The notes under the pieces: model-generated
The model's database searches: none
Seen by the model: the letters and a program-made list of their open reading frames with translations, nothing else
What the model was told of the DNA's origin: nothing
Assembly: GCA_019115185.1 (NCBI GenBank)
Contig: DXDZ01000048.1
Span: 1 to 51,547 of the forward strand
Length of the DNA: 51,547 nucleotides
DNA from: Candidatus Agathobaculum merdipullorum
GTDB taxonomy: Bacteria > Bacillota > Clostridia > Oscillospirales > Butyricicoccaceae
Reading direction: 5' to 3'
In this document: piece after piece, positions 1 through 7,619 of the stretch
How positions within the stretch are numbered: position 1 is the first letter of the stretch
How the letters are laid out: each line of letters starts with the position of its first letter
Translations under genes and position numbers: made by a program

Positions 1-259
1 GCTCATCTCGAAATTCTTGCAGCCATTGCCGATCTTCACGACGGGCTTCGGCAATATCCTCTGTGTGATCTTTCGATGACTCCTCGCCAACGGCTTCCTT
101 ATAGTCAAAATCCGACTGATGTTTTTCCAAAAGCTCCTCCTGTTTGTCTAAAAAGCTATTGAAATCAAATCCGCCGTATTTGTTTTTGGCCTCTAAACTT
201 CTGTACTCTTTTCTTGTTATCGTTGTTGATGAACCATCTGCATTTACATGAACGGACAT
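1..259 (-). CDS. hypothetical protein, partial at the left edge
   Basis: An open frame of 86 codons runs from an ATG leftward off the window, so only the N-terminus is visible. The protein begins MSVHVNADGSSTTITRKEYR and is hydrophilic and rich in Glu, Asp, Lys and Arg, with no signal peptide or membrane segment; a helical or coiled-coil character is likely. I do not recognise the family. No convincing ribosome site precedes the ATG; an in-frame TTG lies 14 codons upstream and is closed off by a TAA. By my count the first 300 bases have about 42% G+C, clearly lower than the genes that follow, which suggests a foreign origin or a separate piece of DNA. Whether this is a real gene is moderately supported by the codon pattern only. 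Confidence 0.45.
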   Translation of the reverse strand, partial: MSVHVNADGSSTTITRKEYRSLEAKNKYGGFDFNSFLDKQEELLEKHQSDFDYKEAVGEESSKDHTEDIAEARREDRQWLQEFRDE

Positions 260-332
260 CGAGAATTTTACAGCAGGAGGATTGTTTATCGCATTAAACA
301 AATTTGTTACTTAAACAACAAAGCCAATTGAT
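260..332. other. junction between AT-rich foreign-looking DNA and a truncated transporter gene
   Basis: This short stretch joins the left-edge hypothetical gene to the broken transporter gene. It contains a 12-base palindrome AACAAATTTGTT at 297-308 and an in-frame TAA at 312-314 that closes the transporter frame just upstream of where its similarity to the family begins. No ribosome site for the transporter is visible. The change in base composition falls here. Confidence 0.4.
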
Positions 333-1628
333 GTGCTGCCCGCTCTGGCTGGTGTTGGCTACATCTGCGGCGCGCGAGTTTCTTCTTACCTGTTTGCCGG
401 TGGTGTGCTGGGCTGGCTGGTCATCATGCCGCTCATGTGCCTGTTCGGCGGCGACGCCATCCTCTTCCCTGTCACCGATATGACCATCAGCCAGCAGGTT
501 GCTGAAAACGGCGTTTCCGCGCTGTGGGGCAACTACCTGCGTTACATCGGCGCCGGTGCGGTGGCCTGCGGCGGTGTACTGAGCCTGCTGAAATCTCTGC
601 CCATGATTATCCGCACCTTTAAGGATTCCATGGGTGTTTACGGCAAGGGCCGCGAGGCCAGCAGTCTGCGTACGGAGCAGGATCTCTCGATGCGCACCGT
701 GCTGATCGGTATCTTGATCGTGGCATTGGCTCTGTGGCTGATTCCTGCCATCCCGCTGAACTTCTTCACAGCGCTGATCGTTATTGTCTTCGGCTTCTTC
801 TTTGCAACCGTGTCCTCCCGTATGGTCGGCCTGATCGGCTCGTCCAACAACCCGGTTTCGGGCATGGCGATTGCTACCCTGCTGATTTCCACCATCCTGC
901 TCAAATCCACCGGCACAGTCGGTGCGGAGGGCATGACGGCCGCCATCGTCATCGGCGGCATCATCTGCGTGATCGCTGCGATTGCCGGCGATACCTCGCA
1001 GGACCTCAAGACCGGCTTTTTGGTTGGCTCCACCCCCAGAAAGCAGCAGATCGGTGAAATCATCGGCGTGGTTGTTTCCTCTATTGCCATCGGCGGTATC
1101 CTTTATCTGCTGTCCATGGCTTGGGGCGGCTACGGCTCGGATGCCCTGCCCGCGCCGCAGGCGATGCTGATGAAGATGATCGTCGAAGGCGTTATGGGCG
1201 GCAACCTGCCTTGGAACCTTGTTTTTGCCGGCGTGTTTATCGCTCTGGTTATCGAGATTCTGGGCCTTCCGGTTCTGCCGGTTTCCCTCGGCCTGTACCT
1301 GCCCATCTATCTCTCGGTTCCGATTATGCTGGGCGGCGTGCTGCGTTGGTTCCTTGACAAGCGGAAGTATGGCTCCGAGAAGGAAAAGAATACGGTCATC
1401 CAGTCCGGTATTCTGTATTCTTCCGGCCTGATCGCCGGCGAAGGCATTGTCGGCATTGTGCTGGCTATGCTGGCCGTCATCCCGATGGGCGCGGACAGCA
1501 ATGTCGGTGCGTTCATCGACCTGAGCGGCTCGTTCAGCATCGGCCGTATCGGCGGCTTGATCGTGTTTGCGGCGCTGCTGCTGAGCATGTACTTCTTCGC
1601 AGTCAAAGAACAGAAGAACTCCAAATAA
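333..1628 (+). CDS. OPT-family oligopeptide transporter, 5'-truncated
   Basis: This is the C-terminal two thirds of an integral membrane transporter of the OPT family, which moves small peptides or metal chelates across the cytoplasmic membrane. The 431 visible residues start within a family-typical segment (LPALAGVGYICG) and contain some ten hydrophobic segments, including GGVLGWLVIMPL, GLIGSSNNPVSGMAIATLL and a final helix before a short Lys/Asn tail. Full family members have roughly 600 or more residues, so I estimate about 200 N-terminal residues are missing. The GTG used as start is only the first possible codon after an in-frame TAA and has no ribosome site, so the gene is probably a non-functional remnant or is cut by an assembly join. 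The neighbouring peptidases fit a peptide-uptake role for the intact gene. Confidence 0.8.
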   Translation: MLPALAGVGYICGARVSSYLFAGGVLGWLVIMPLMCLFGGDAILFPVTDMTISQQVAENGVSALWGNYLRYIGAGAVACGGVLSLLKSLPMIIRTFKDSMGVYGKGREASSLRTEQDLSMRTVLIGILIVALALWLIPAIPLNFFTALIVIVFGFFFATVSSRMVGLIGSSNNPVSGMAIATLLISTILLKSTGTVGAEGMTAAIVIGGIICVIAAIAGDTSQDLKTGFLVGSTPRKQQIGEIIGVVVSSIAIGGILYLLSMAWGGYGSDALPAPQAMLMKMIVEGVMGGNLPWNLVFAGVFIALVIEILGLPVLPVSLGLYLPIYLSVPIMLGGVLRWFLDKRKYGSEKEKNTVIQSGILYSSGLIAGEGIVGIVLAMLAVIPMGADSNVGAFIDLSGSFSIGRIGGLIVFAALLLSMYFFAVKEQKNSK

Positions 1629-1650
1629 AAAACATTGCTTTCTTCCAAAC

Positions 1651-1678
1651 AGGGCTGTATACTTTGGTATGCAGCCCT
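1651..1678 (+). terminator. hairpin, probable weak terminator after the transporter
   Basis: AGGGCTGTATAC and GTATGCAGCCCT can pair over 12 positions with one G-T wobble around a TTTG loop. The following tract (ATTTGATCATTTT) is only moderately T-rich, so termination may be partial and the next gene could be read through. Confidence 0.5.
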
Positions 1679-1704
1679 ATTTGATCATTTTAGGAGTGTA
1701 TAAT

Positions 1705-2064
1705 ATGGCAAAGAAGCAGCAAAATTATCTGGACTTTGTCCCTGTCATCAATCCGCAAAACAGCTGGACGCAAGACGAACAGGGTATCGTCACCATAGAC
1801 ATGGTGCATCGCGGCTTTTATGCGCGCATTGCGCAGAAATTCTTTCACACCCCCCGCGTCAGCCACATCAAGCTGGATGCATACGGCAGTTTTCTGTGGA
1901 AAGAGATCGACGGCGTGCAAACCGTCGGCGCGCTGGCACAAAAGATGAAAGCGCAGTTCGGCGAGCAAGCCGAACCTTTGTATGACCGGCTGGTCAAGTA
2001 TATGCAGATTTTGCACAACAATCGTTTTATCCTGTTTCGCGGAAAGGACAAGGCAGCACCATGA
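1705..2064 (+). CDS. PqqD-family protein
   Basis: The 119-residue product matches the PqqD fold family, small chaperone-like proteins that hold peptide substrates for radical-SAM or other RiPP-modifying enzymes. Visible hallmarks are the stretch IKLDAYGSFLWKEIDGVQTV (the family's LDxxGxxIWxxxDGxxTV motif) followed by a helix and the closing NNRFILF strand. The ATG has an AGGAG eight bases upstream; a more upstream in-frame ATG at 1669 lies inside the preceding hairpin and has no ribosome site. No radical-SAM enzyme or obvious precursor peptide is adjacent. It overlaps the next gene by four bases (ATGA), so the two are translationally coupled. The family assignment is fairly secure; the role here is unknown. 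Confidence 0.8.
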   Translation: MAKKQQNYLDFVPVINPQNSWTQDEQGIVTIDMVHRGFYARIAQKFFHTPRVSHIKLDAYGSFLWKEIDGVQTVGALAQKMKAQFGEQAEPLYDRLVKYMQILHNNRFILFRGKDKAAP

Positions 2065-2405
2065 CGACAGGACAGATGATTCTCGGCATTTTTTTGTTTG
2101 CCGTAGCCACCGCGATTCTGTACGTCTGGGGGCTGCGCAGAAGCATGACCCAGACCGCCGATCTGGAACGGATTCTGCTGAGCAAGAGCGCGGCCCGTGT
2201 AATCAAATACCTGAAGCAAAATCCGACCATCACGCAAAAGGAAATTGCTCGCCAAGTCAAAAATGTCAAAGCCGGGCAGTTCTGGTCCCGCAAGCATGTG
2301 GAAGTGCAGGACGCCTCCGCCTTTTCCAAAAAGCTGATCCGCTATATGCTGGAGCAGCAGCTTCTGGAACCGGCCGGCAACGCCCGTTATAAACGGAAAT
2401 CATAA
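2061..2405 (+). CDS. small membrane-anchored protein of unknown function
   Basis: The 114-residue product begins with one hydrophobic helix (GQMILGIFLFAVATAILYVW) followed by a basic cytoplasmic part. That part, roughly residues 35-112, is predicted by eye to be helical and resembles a winged-helix arrangement (ERILLSKSAARVIKYLKQNP, then TQKEIARQVKNV, then an LIRYMLEQQLLE helix). I do not recognise a named family. It is coupled to the PqqD-like gene by an ATGA overlap and is followed after 26 bases by pepD, so the three are likely one transcript. A membrane-tethered DNA- or peptide-binding role is only a guess. Confidence 0.7.
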   Translation: MTTGQMILGIFLFAVATAILYVWGLRRSMTQTADLERILLSKSAARVIKYLKQNPTITQKEIARQVKNVKAGQFWSRKHVEVQDASAFSKKLIRYMLEQQLLEPAGNARYKRKS

Positions 2406-2431
2406 ACTAATTCAAAAAGGAGTATTGCACG

Positions 2432-3871
2432 ATGAATGTATTGGCACAATTAGAACCCCAAAGCGTATTCGGTTTTTTTGAGCAGATGTGCGCCATCCCG
2501 CATGGTTCCGGCAACACCAAGGCCATCAGCGACTGGTGCGCGGCTTTCGCACGCGAGCGCAATCTGAAATACCATCAGGACGCCGACAACAATATCATTA
2601 TCATCAAAGAGGCCACGCCCGGTTACGAACAGGCGGAACCCATCATTTTGCAGGGTCATTTGGACATGGTATGCGAAAAAGAGCCGGGCTACACCAAGGA
2701 TATGGACAAGGAAGGGCTGGATCTGGAAGTCGATGGAGACCTCATCCGTGCCAAGGGCACCACGCTGGGCGGCGATGACGGCATCGCTGTTGCGATGGCG
2801 CTGGCCGTTCTCGATGCCGATGACATCGCACATCCCCGTGTGGAAGCCGTATTTACCATTGACGAGGAGATTGGCCTGCTGGGCGCGGATTCGCTCGATG
2901 TCAGCCCGCTGAAAGGCCGCAAGATGATCAACATGGACTCCGAAGCCGAGGGCATTTTCACGGTCAGCTGCGCGGGCGGCAACACTACCACCTGCATCCT
3001 GCCGCTGCGCCGCGCCGCGTTTTCCGGCTGCGCGCTGCGCGTTACGGTCGGCGGCCTGACCGGCGGTCACTCCGGCGCAGAGATCGACAAAGGCCGCGCC
3101 AACGCCAACATGCTGATGGGTCGTGTGCTGCAAGCCATTGCCGAGCGCACCGAGCTGCGCATTCTGGCGGTCAGCGGCGGTTTGAAGAACAACGCGATTC
3201 CGGTCGAGTCGGTTGCCAGCATTGTGGTCGCAGATGAAGCGGCAGCGCGCGATGTGGTCGCAGAGATGGCGGAAGCATTCAAACCCGAGTACCACCTCAC
3301 CGACCCCAACCTGTTTGTCCGCGCGCAAGCGGAAACGGCGGCTCAGAACCCGATGGACGCAGAAACCACCGGCAAGGTAATCTGCATGCTGACCTGCCTG
3401 CCCAACGGCATTCATGCCATGAGTGCCGACATTCCGGGTCTGGTGCAGACTTCCCTCAACCTCGGCATTCTGACCACGACCGAAGAGGAGCTGTGCGCGG
3501 TATTCAGCCTGCGCAGCTCGATTGATTCTCAAAAGGAGATGCTCAAGCGCCGGATGATCTGCCTGATGACGCAATTGGGCGGCCGCGTGGAATTTGAGGG
3601 CGAATACACCGGCTGGCAGTATCAGGAGCACTCTCCCCTGCGCGAACTGATGGCACAGGTTTTCGAGGAACAGTACGGCAAGGCTCCCAAGATCGAAGCC
3701 ATCCATGCCGGTTTGGAATGCGGCCTGTTTGCCGGCAAAATGCCCGATCTGGACTGCGTTTCCATCGGCCCCGATCTGATGGAAATCCATACTCCCCGCG
3801 AGCGCATGAGCATCAGCTCGGTGCAGCGCGTCTGGAAGTTCCTTGTAGAAGTGCTCAAGCGATCCAAGTAA
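2432..3871 (+). CDS. pepD: aminoacyl-histidine dipeptidase (M20C)
   Basis: PepD is a cytoplasmic di-zinc exopeptidase that hydrolyses dipeptides such as carnosine-type and other aminoacyl-histidine dipeptides. The 479-residue length is normal for the family. Expected metal-site motifs are visible: GHLDMV with His76 and Asp78, LGGDDG with Asp115, the catalytic and ligand pair IDEEIG at Glu145/Glu146, NMDSEA with Asp169, and a late IHAGLECG. The dimerisation/lid domain lies between about residues 190 and 380. An AAGGAG precedes the ATG. The gene faces an operon of three M42 aminopeptidases across a shared terminator, which makes a peptide-catabolism block with the transporter at the left end. 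Confidence 0.95.
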   Translation: MNVLAQLEPQSVFGFFEQMCAIPHGSGNTKAISDWCAAFARERNLKYHQDADNNIIIIKEATPGYEQAEPIILQGHLDMVCEKEPGYTKDMDKEGLDLEVDGDLIRAKGTTLGGDDGIAVAMALAVLDADDIAHPRVEAVFTIDEEIGLLGADSLDVSPLKGRKMINMDSEAEGIFTVSCAGGNTTTCILPLRRAAFSGCALRVTVGGLTGGHSGAEIDKGRANANMLMGRVLQAIAERTELRILAVSGGLKNNAIPVESVASIVVADEAAARDVVAEMAEAFKPEYHLTDPNLFVRAQAETAAQNPMDAETTGKVICMLTCLPNGIHAMSADIPGLVQTSLNLGILTTTEEELCAVFSLRSSIDSQKEMLKRRMICLMTQLGGRVEFEGEYTGWQYQEHSPLRELMAQVFEEQYGKAPKIEAIHAGLECGLFAGKMPDLDCVSIGPDLMEIHTPRERMSISSVQRVWKFLVEVLKRSK

Positions 3872-3948
3872 TGTAAAATAAATTTTCTGGATGCCGCTAT
3901 TTCGTGCAAAGCATTGGTATCATCACGCATCCATTTCCCGGCAATCAA

Positions 3949-3990
3949 AAACCGGACGGGACACGGTATATTCCGTATCCCGTCCGGTTT
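3949..3990. terminator. bidirectional terminator between pepD and the M42 operon
   Basis: AAACCGGACGGGACACGG pairs with CCGTATCCCGTCCGGTTT over 18 positions with one mismatch around a six-base loop. T-rich tracts lie on both outer sides, so it can serve both convergent transcripts. Confidence 0.9.
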
Positions 3991-4001
3991 TCTATTGTTT
4001 T

Positions 4002-5009
4002 TTAGGCCTTCTGTACTCCAAAAGTCACCGCAAACCGCGCAAGCAGCTTTGCTGCGTCCTCAACATCGCTCACCGCGCACATCTCACTCGGAGAATGGAT
4101 ATAGCGCGTCGGAATGGACACCGCGCCTGCCTGCACGCCCGCGCGCGCCTTTTGCAGCGCCGCCGTATCCGTGCCGCCGAACTGCAAAATCTCGCGCTGG
4201 GTGGCAACGCCGCAGTCGTGAGCTGCCTGTTCGAGCGCTGCGCACACCGCCGGCGTGCAGATCACCGAGCGATCCATCACCTTGACCGTCGGGCCTTTAC
4301 CCATATCGACCGCCATCGGCGTTTTGCGCTCGGGCAGGTCGCCCGTGTCGGTTACGTCTACCGCAATGGCGACATCCGGCTGCACGGCGAACGCCGCCGC
4401 GCCCGCGCCGCGCAGACCGACTTCCTCCTGCGCCGTGAACACAAAGTACAGATCGTTGTCCGTCTCCCCTACCTGTTCCATCGCGCGCAGCAGCGTCACA
4501 CAGCCGATGCGATTATCCAGATACGGGCCGCACAGCACGCCGTTCTGCTCAAAGCGCGGCGCTTCAAACACGGCAAAGTCGCCCACCTGCACCTGCTTTT
4601 CCGCATCTGCGCGGTCCTTTGCGCCGATGTCGATGAACAGATTGTCCAGCGTCAAATCCTTAAACGGCGTTTTCTCCTCATAAGAAATAACGCCGCGCGT
4701 ACCATTAGCAAACCGCACCGTGATGTTGATGAGGTCGCCCTTGAACAGGCCGCCGACCTGCGAAAAGCGGATAAATCCCTTTTCGTCGACATAGGTGGCC
4801 ACCACGCCGATGGAGTCCATATGCGCGGCGAACAGAACCTTTTTGCCGCTGCCCTTTTTGCGGCAGATCATGTTGCCCAGCGCGTCGGTCGTCACGTCGT
4901 CAATATATTCGCCCGCGATGGCCGCAATCGCCTCGCGCACGGCATCCTCGCGGCCGGACGGGCCGAACGCGCCGCCGACCTCGTTCCATAAATCAAAAAC
5001 CTTGCTCAT
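4002..5009 (-). CDS. M42-family metallopeptidase (third of the operon)
   Basis: This 335-residue protein is an M42 (glutamyl aminopeptidase/cellulase M-like) di-metal aminopeptidase, normally a large cytoplasmic tetrahedral assembly that trims peptides from the N-terminus. The metal and catalytic residues are recognisable: His63 in AAHMDSIG, Asp165 in YLDNRIG, Glu195/Glu196 in QEEVGLRG, Asp218 in VDVTDTGD and His315 in YIHSPSEM. I chose the internal ATG preceded by GGAGGAG because the longer frame upstream reads as a low-complexity Arg-rich extension. It overlaps the upstream paralogue by four bases and is the last gene of the three-paralogue operon. Confidence 0.93.
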   Translation of the reverse strand: MSKVFDLWNEVGGAFGPSGREDAVREAIAAIAGEYIDDVTTDALGNMICRKKGSGKKVLFAAHMDSIGVVATYVDEKGFIRFSQVGGLFKGDLINITVRFANGTRGVISYEEKTPFKDLTLDNLFIDIGAKDRADAEKQVQVGDFAVFEAPRFEQNGVLCGPYLDNRIGCVTLLRAMEQVGETDNDLYFVFTAQEEVGLRGAGAAAFAVQPDVAIAVDVTDTGDLPERKTPMAVDMGKGPTVKVMDRSVICTPAVCAALEQAAHDCGVATQREILQFGGTDTAALQKARAGVQAGAVSIPTRYIHSPSEMCAVSDVEDAAKLLARFAVTFGVQKA

Positions 5010-6028
5010 TCGGTTTCTCCTCCCAGTTCCTCCAGAAATGCGCGCGCGGCCTGCAAAACCGCCTCGCAGTCGGACAGCGCCGCCACACTCGACGGCGAAT
5101 GGATATAGCGCACGGGCGCGGCCACGGCGCACACGCGCACGCCTGCCCGGCTCTTATGGATGCGGCCTGCGTCCGTGCCGCCGGAAATGCGCGTCTTGGT
5201 CTGCCACGGAATGCCGCGCCGGATGCACGCATCACGCAGCAGCTCGAACAGCGACGCATCATAAATCGTTGCGCCGTCCATGAACGGAATGACCGCGCCG
5301 CCGCGCACGCGGCAAACCGCTTTGCCATCCTTCACTTCGGCCAAATCGGCTGCGGTCGTGCCCTCGATCACCAGCGCAAAGCCCGGATCGAGCGCATAGG
5401 CCATGCTCGCCGCGCCGCGCAGGCCGGTTTCTTCCTGCACGGTGAAGCAGAACCAGGTATCGACCGGCGGCTGCTCCTCGAGCAGCGTCAGCAGCGCCGC
5501 ACAGCCGATGCGGTCGTCGATCGCCTTGGCTTTGATGAGACCGTCACCAAACAGGACGACATCCGAATCGAACACGCCATAATCGCCCAGCGACACCTTG
5601 GCTTCGGCTGCCGCGCGGCTGGTCGCGCCGATGTCGATATACAAATCCTTGGTCTTGGGCATGGTGCGACGCTCAGCCGCAGTCGTCAAATGCACCGCCT
5701 TGATGCCGATGACGCCGCGCGTATCGCCAAACCGCACGCCCTTGCCGATCACGACGCGCGGGTCCACCCCGCCGACAAAACCAAATTTGAGCATGCCGTC
5801 CTCGGTGATCTTTTTGACGATCACGCCGACCTCATCCATGTGCGCGCATACAGCGACCGGCCGCTCGAGTGTCTTTTTGCCCTTGCGAAACACCATCACA
5901 TTGCCGATGGCATCGGTTTTGATTTCGTCCGCAAAGGGTTTTACGGTTTTGAGCACAAACTCACGCACTGCGTCCTCGCAGCCCGACGGACCGGGCAGCG
6001 CGCACAGCGTTTTCAACAGTTCGGTCAT
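5006..6028 (-). CDS. M42-family metallopeptidase (second of the operon)
   Basis: The 340-residue product is a second M42 aminopeptidase. It carries CAHMDEVG (His63), AIDDRIG (Asp171), QEETGLRG (Glu199/Glu200), EGTTAAD with Glu222 at the usual metal-ligand position, and a terminal YIHSPSS. The Glu in place of Asp in the fourth ligand position is seen in a subset of M42 enzymes and may mark a different substrate preference from its neighbours. ATGA overlaps on both sides couple it to the flanking paralogues. The Arg- and Ala-rich composition simply reflects high G+C. Confidence 0.93.
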   Translation of the reverse strand: MTELLKTLCALPGPSGCEDAVREFVLKTVKPFADEIKTDAIGNVMVFRKGKKTLERPVAVCAHMDEVGVIVKKITEDGMLKFGFVGGVDPRVVIGKGVRFGDTRGVIGIKAVHLTTAAERRTMPKTKDLYIDIGATSRAAAEAKVSLGDYGVFDSDVVLFGDGLIKAKAIDDRIGCAALLTLLEEQPPVDTWFCFTVQEETGLRGAASMAYALDPGFALVIEGTTAADLAEVKDGKAVCRVRGGAVIPFMDGATIYDASLFELLRDACIRRGIPWQTKTRISGGTDAGRIHKSRAGVRVCAVAAPVRYIHSPSSVAALSDCEAVLQAARAFLEELGGETE

Positions 6029-7059
6029 GCTTCCACCTCCCCGTCAAAGTCGCACAGGAACCGATACATCAATTCCGCTACGTCCTCCACATCGGACGTT
6101 TTGACCACCTCAACCGGTGTGTGCATGTATTTCTCCGGGATGGACAACAGCGCGGTCGCAATACCGTGCGCGACGATCTGCATGGTCCATGCGTTTGTGC
6201 CCGTGTTTCCCTCCATCACCTCGAGCGAATAGTCGATATCGTTCGCTTTCGCGGTTTTGATGAGCTGTTTGGTCAGCCCGCGGTGCAGGTTCGGCCCCAC
6301 GCCGATGGCCGGGCCGCTGCCCAGCTCGAACACGCCGTCCGACGGGCCGTCCGGTGTTTTGCCGTGCGTCACATCCACTGCGATCGCATATTCCGGCTGC
6401 ACTGCAAACGCGCCGGTCTGCGCGCCGAGTCCGGTGACCTCTTCCTGCGCGCTGATGAGCACCGCGATGTTGCAGCGACGCTTTTTGTGTTTTTTGAGCT
6501 TTTCCAGCGCAAGCAGAATGGCGGCCACGCCCGCGCGGTCGTCCAGACATTTGCTGCAAATCTGCCCGCCGAGCAGCCCCACCGGCTTCTGCGCAAACAC
6601 GATCGGCGTGCCAATACGGATTTTCTCCTTGGCGTTTTCCAGCCCGGTGTCGATCAGCATTTGATCGACCGGCACCGCCTTATCCTGTTCGCCCGCTTTG
6701 AGCAGGTGCGGCGGCATACAACTCACCACGCCGTACAGCGGCTCGTCCGCCAGAATGGTCACTTCGGTGGCGAGCAGCATGCGCGGGTCAACGCCGCCGA
6801 CCGGCGCAAAGCGCAAAAAGCCGCCGTCCAGTACCTCGGTAACAACAAAGCCGATCTGGTCAAGGTGCGCGTCAAGCAGCACGGTTTTAGCGTGCTTACG
6901 ACCGCAGCCCTTGTAGCCCAGCACATTGCCGTTGTGATCGACCTCCACCGTATCGCACAACGAACGCAGCAGCGCGGCAACCGCCTGTGCCGCCTGTTCT
7001 TCAAACCCGCTCACCGCCGGCAGCTCACACAGCGTATGCAGGGTTTTCTCTATCTGCAA
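6025..7059 (-). CDS. M42-family metallopeptidase (first of the operon)
   Basis: This 344-residue protein is the promoter-proximal M42 paralogue. Its motifs are LDAHLDQIG with His65, CLDDRAG, AQEEVTGLG, VDVTHGKTPD and YMHTPVE, so the full metal site appears present. It differs from the other two in having NTGTNAWTMQ where they have GGTDA, in the region that lines the substrate pocket, and in an insertion rich in Lys (LKKHKKRRCN). These changes suggest a distinct specificity. An AGGGAGGAA lies before the ATG, and a TATAAT promoter is found about 55 bases upstream. Confidence 0.93.
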   Translation of the reverse strand: MQIEKTLHTLCELPAVSGFEEQAAQAVAALLRSLCDTVEVDHNGNVLGYKGCGRKHAKTVLLDAHLDQIGFVVTEVLDGGFLRFAPVGGVDPRMLLATEVTILADEPLYGVVSCMPPHLLKAGEQDKAVPVDQMLIDTGLENAKEKIRIGTPIVFAQKPVGLLGGQICSKCLDDRAGVAAILLALEKLKKHKKRRCNIAVLISAQEEVTGLGAQTGAFAVQPEYAIAVDVTHGKTPDGPSDGVFELGSGPAIGVGPNLHRGLTKQLIKTAKANDIDYSLEVMEGNTGTNAWTMQIVAHGIATALLSIPEKYMHTPVEVVKTSDVEDVAELMYRFLCDFDGEVEA

Positions 7060-7112
7060 GGAACATTCCTCCCTTTCTGTCTGCGGCGAGCCTCTGCCCG
7101 CCCGCAGACTCT

Positions 7113-7141
7113 ATTATACCCGTTTCCCCCGCCGGAAACAA
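7113..7141 (-). promoter_or_regulatory. promoter for the M42 peptidase operon
   Basis: On the minus strand a perfect TATAAT is preceded by TTGTTT with a 17-base spacer. It lies about 55 bases upstream of the first M42 start codon. Confidence 0.6.
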
Positions 7142-7223
7142 TACACCACCCGTCGTGATGGGCAGATTTTGTATCCACTTTTGTTCTACCACACATTTTG
7201 TCAAGAAAAATTTTCTCCCCTTC

Positions 7224-7251
7224 TTGACAAGTTTACTTGTCATGTTATACT
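7224..7251 (+). promoter_or_regulatory. sigma-A promoter of the DUF6442-XRE pair
   Basis: TTGACA and TATACT are separated by 16 bases. An inverted repeat fills most of the spacer and another starts just after the -10, so the promoter is arranged for repression. Confidence 0.8.
7227..7240. promoter_or_regulatory. operator 1, inverted repeat in the promoter spacer
   Basis: ACAAGT-TT-ACTTGT is a perfect inverted repeat with a two-base centre. It overlaps the -35 hexamer and the spacer, and is a typical size for a dimeric XRE-family repressor. Confidence 0.75.
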
Positions 7252-7256
7252 AAATA

Positions 7257-7274
7257 CGCCAAGTAAACTTGGCG
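7257..7274. promoter_or_regulatory. operator 2, inverted repeat downstream of the -10
   Basis: CGCCAAGT-AA-ACTTGGCG is a perfect inverted repeat with eight-base arms. It shares the core CAAGTNNACTTG with operator 1; the two centres are 32 bases apart, about three helical turns, which would place bound dimers on the same face of the DNA. Confidence 0.75.
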
Positions 7275-7304
7275 CAACGGTAGATAGAGACAAAGAGGTG
7301 CTTT

Positions 7305-7616
7305 ATGAACAAAGAAGAAATTCTGGCGAAAAGCCGCAGTGAAAACACGGATGAAGGCAAAAAGAATGCGGAAGATCAGGGCAGACAAATCGGCATTATC
7401 GCATTCATCATCGTTCTGATTTTTCTCTTCATTTTCAACATGTGTACCAATCGGTCAAACGACGCGCTGGCCGCAGTCTTTTGGACATATGTTGCAGCCG
7501 AAGCTTATCCCCGCTATCGGTTCAGCAAAGAAAAATCTTTGCTATTTACTACCATTGCAGGCGGTTTTCTTGCCATAGCTAACCTCATCACCTATGTGAT
7601 GCGTGTGGTGGGATGA
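7305..7616 (+). CDS. DUF6442-family membrane protein
   Basis: The 103-residue product has a charged N-terminus (MNKEEILAKSRSENTDEGKK) followed by three hydrophobic segments at about residues 31-47, 55-66 and 82-100. This matches the DUF6442 family of small membrane proteins that are regularly encoded next to an XRE-type regulator. Its function is not known. AGAGGTG precedes the ATG, and the stop is immediately followed by the regulator gene, so the pair is one transcript under the double-operator promoter. A membrane sensor or target of the regulator is an inference from pairing alone. Confidence 0.8.
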   Translation: MNKEEILAKSRSENTDEGKKNAEDQGRQIGIIAFIIVLIFLFIFNMCTNRSNDALAAVFWTYVAAEAYPRYRFSKEKSLLFTTIAGGFLAIANLITYVMRVVG

Positions 7617-7619
7617 GTG

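Noticed and set aside
2450-3790. Long antisense open frame opposite pepD (446 codons)
   Set aside because: It mirrors a high-G+C gene with a clear metal site, has composition typical of a shadow frame (His, Gln, Arg rich) and no ribosome site.
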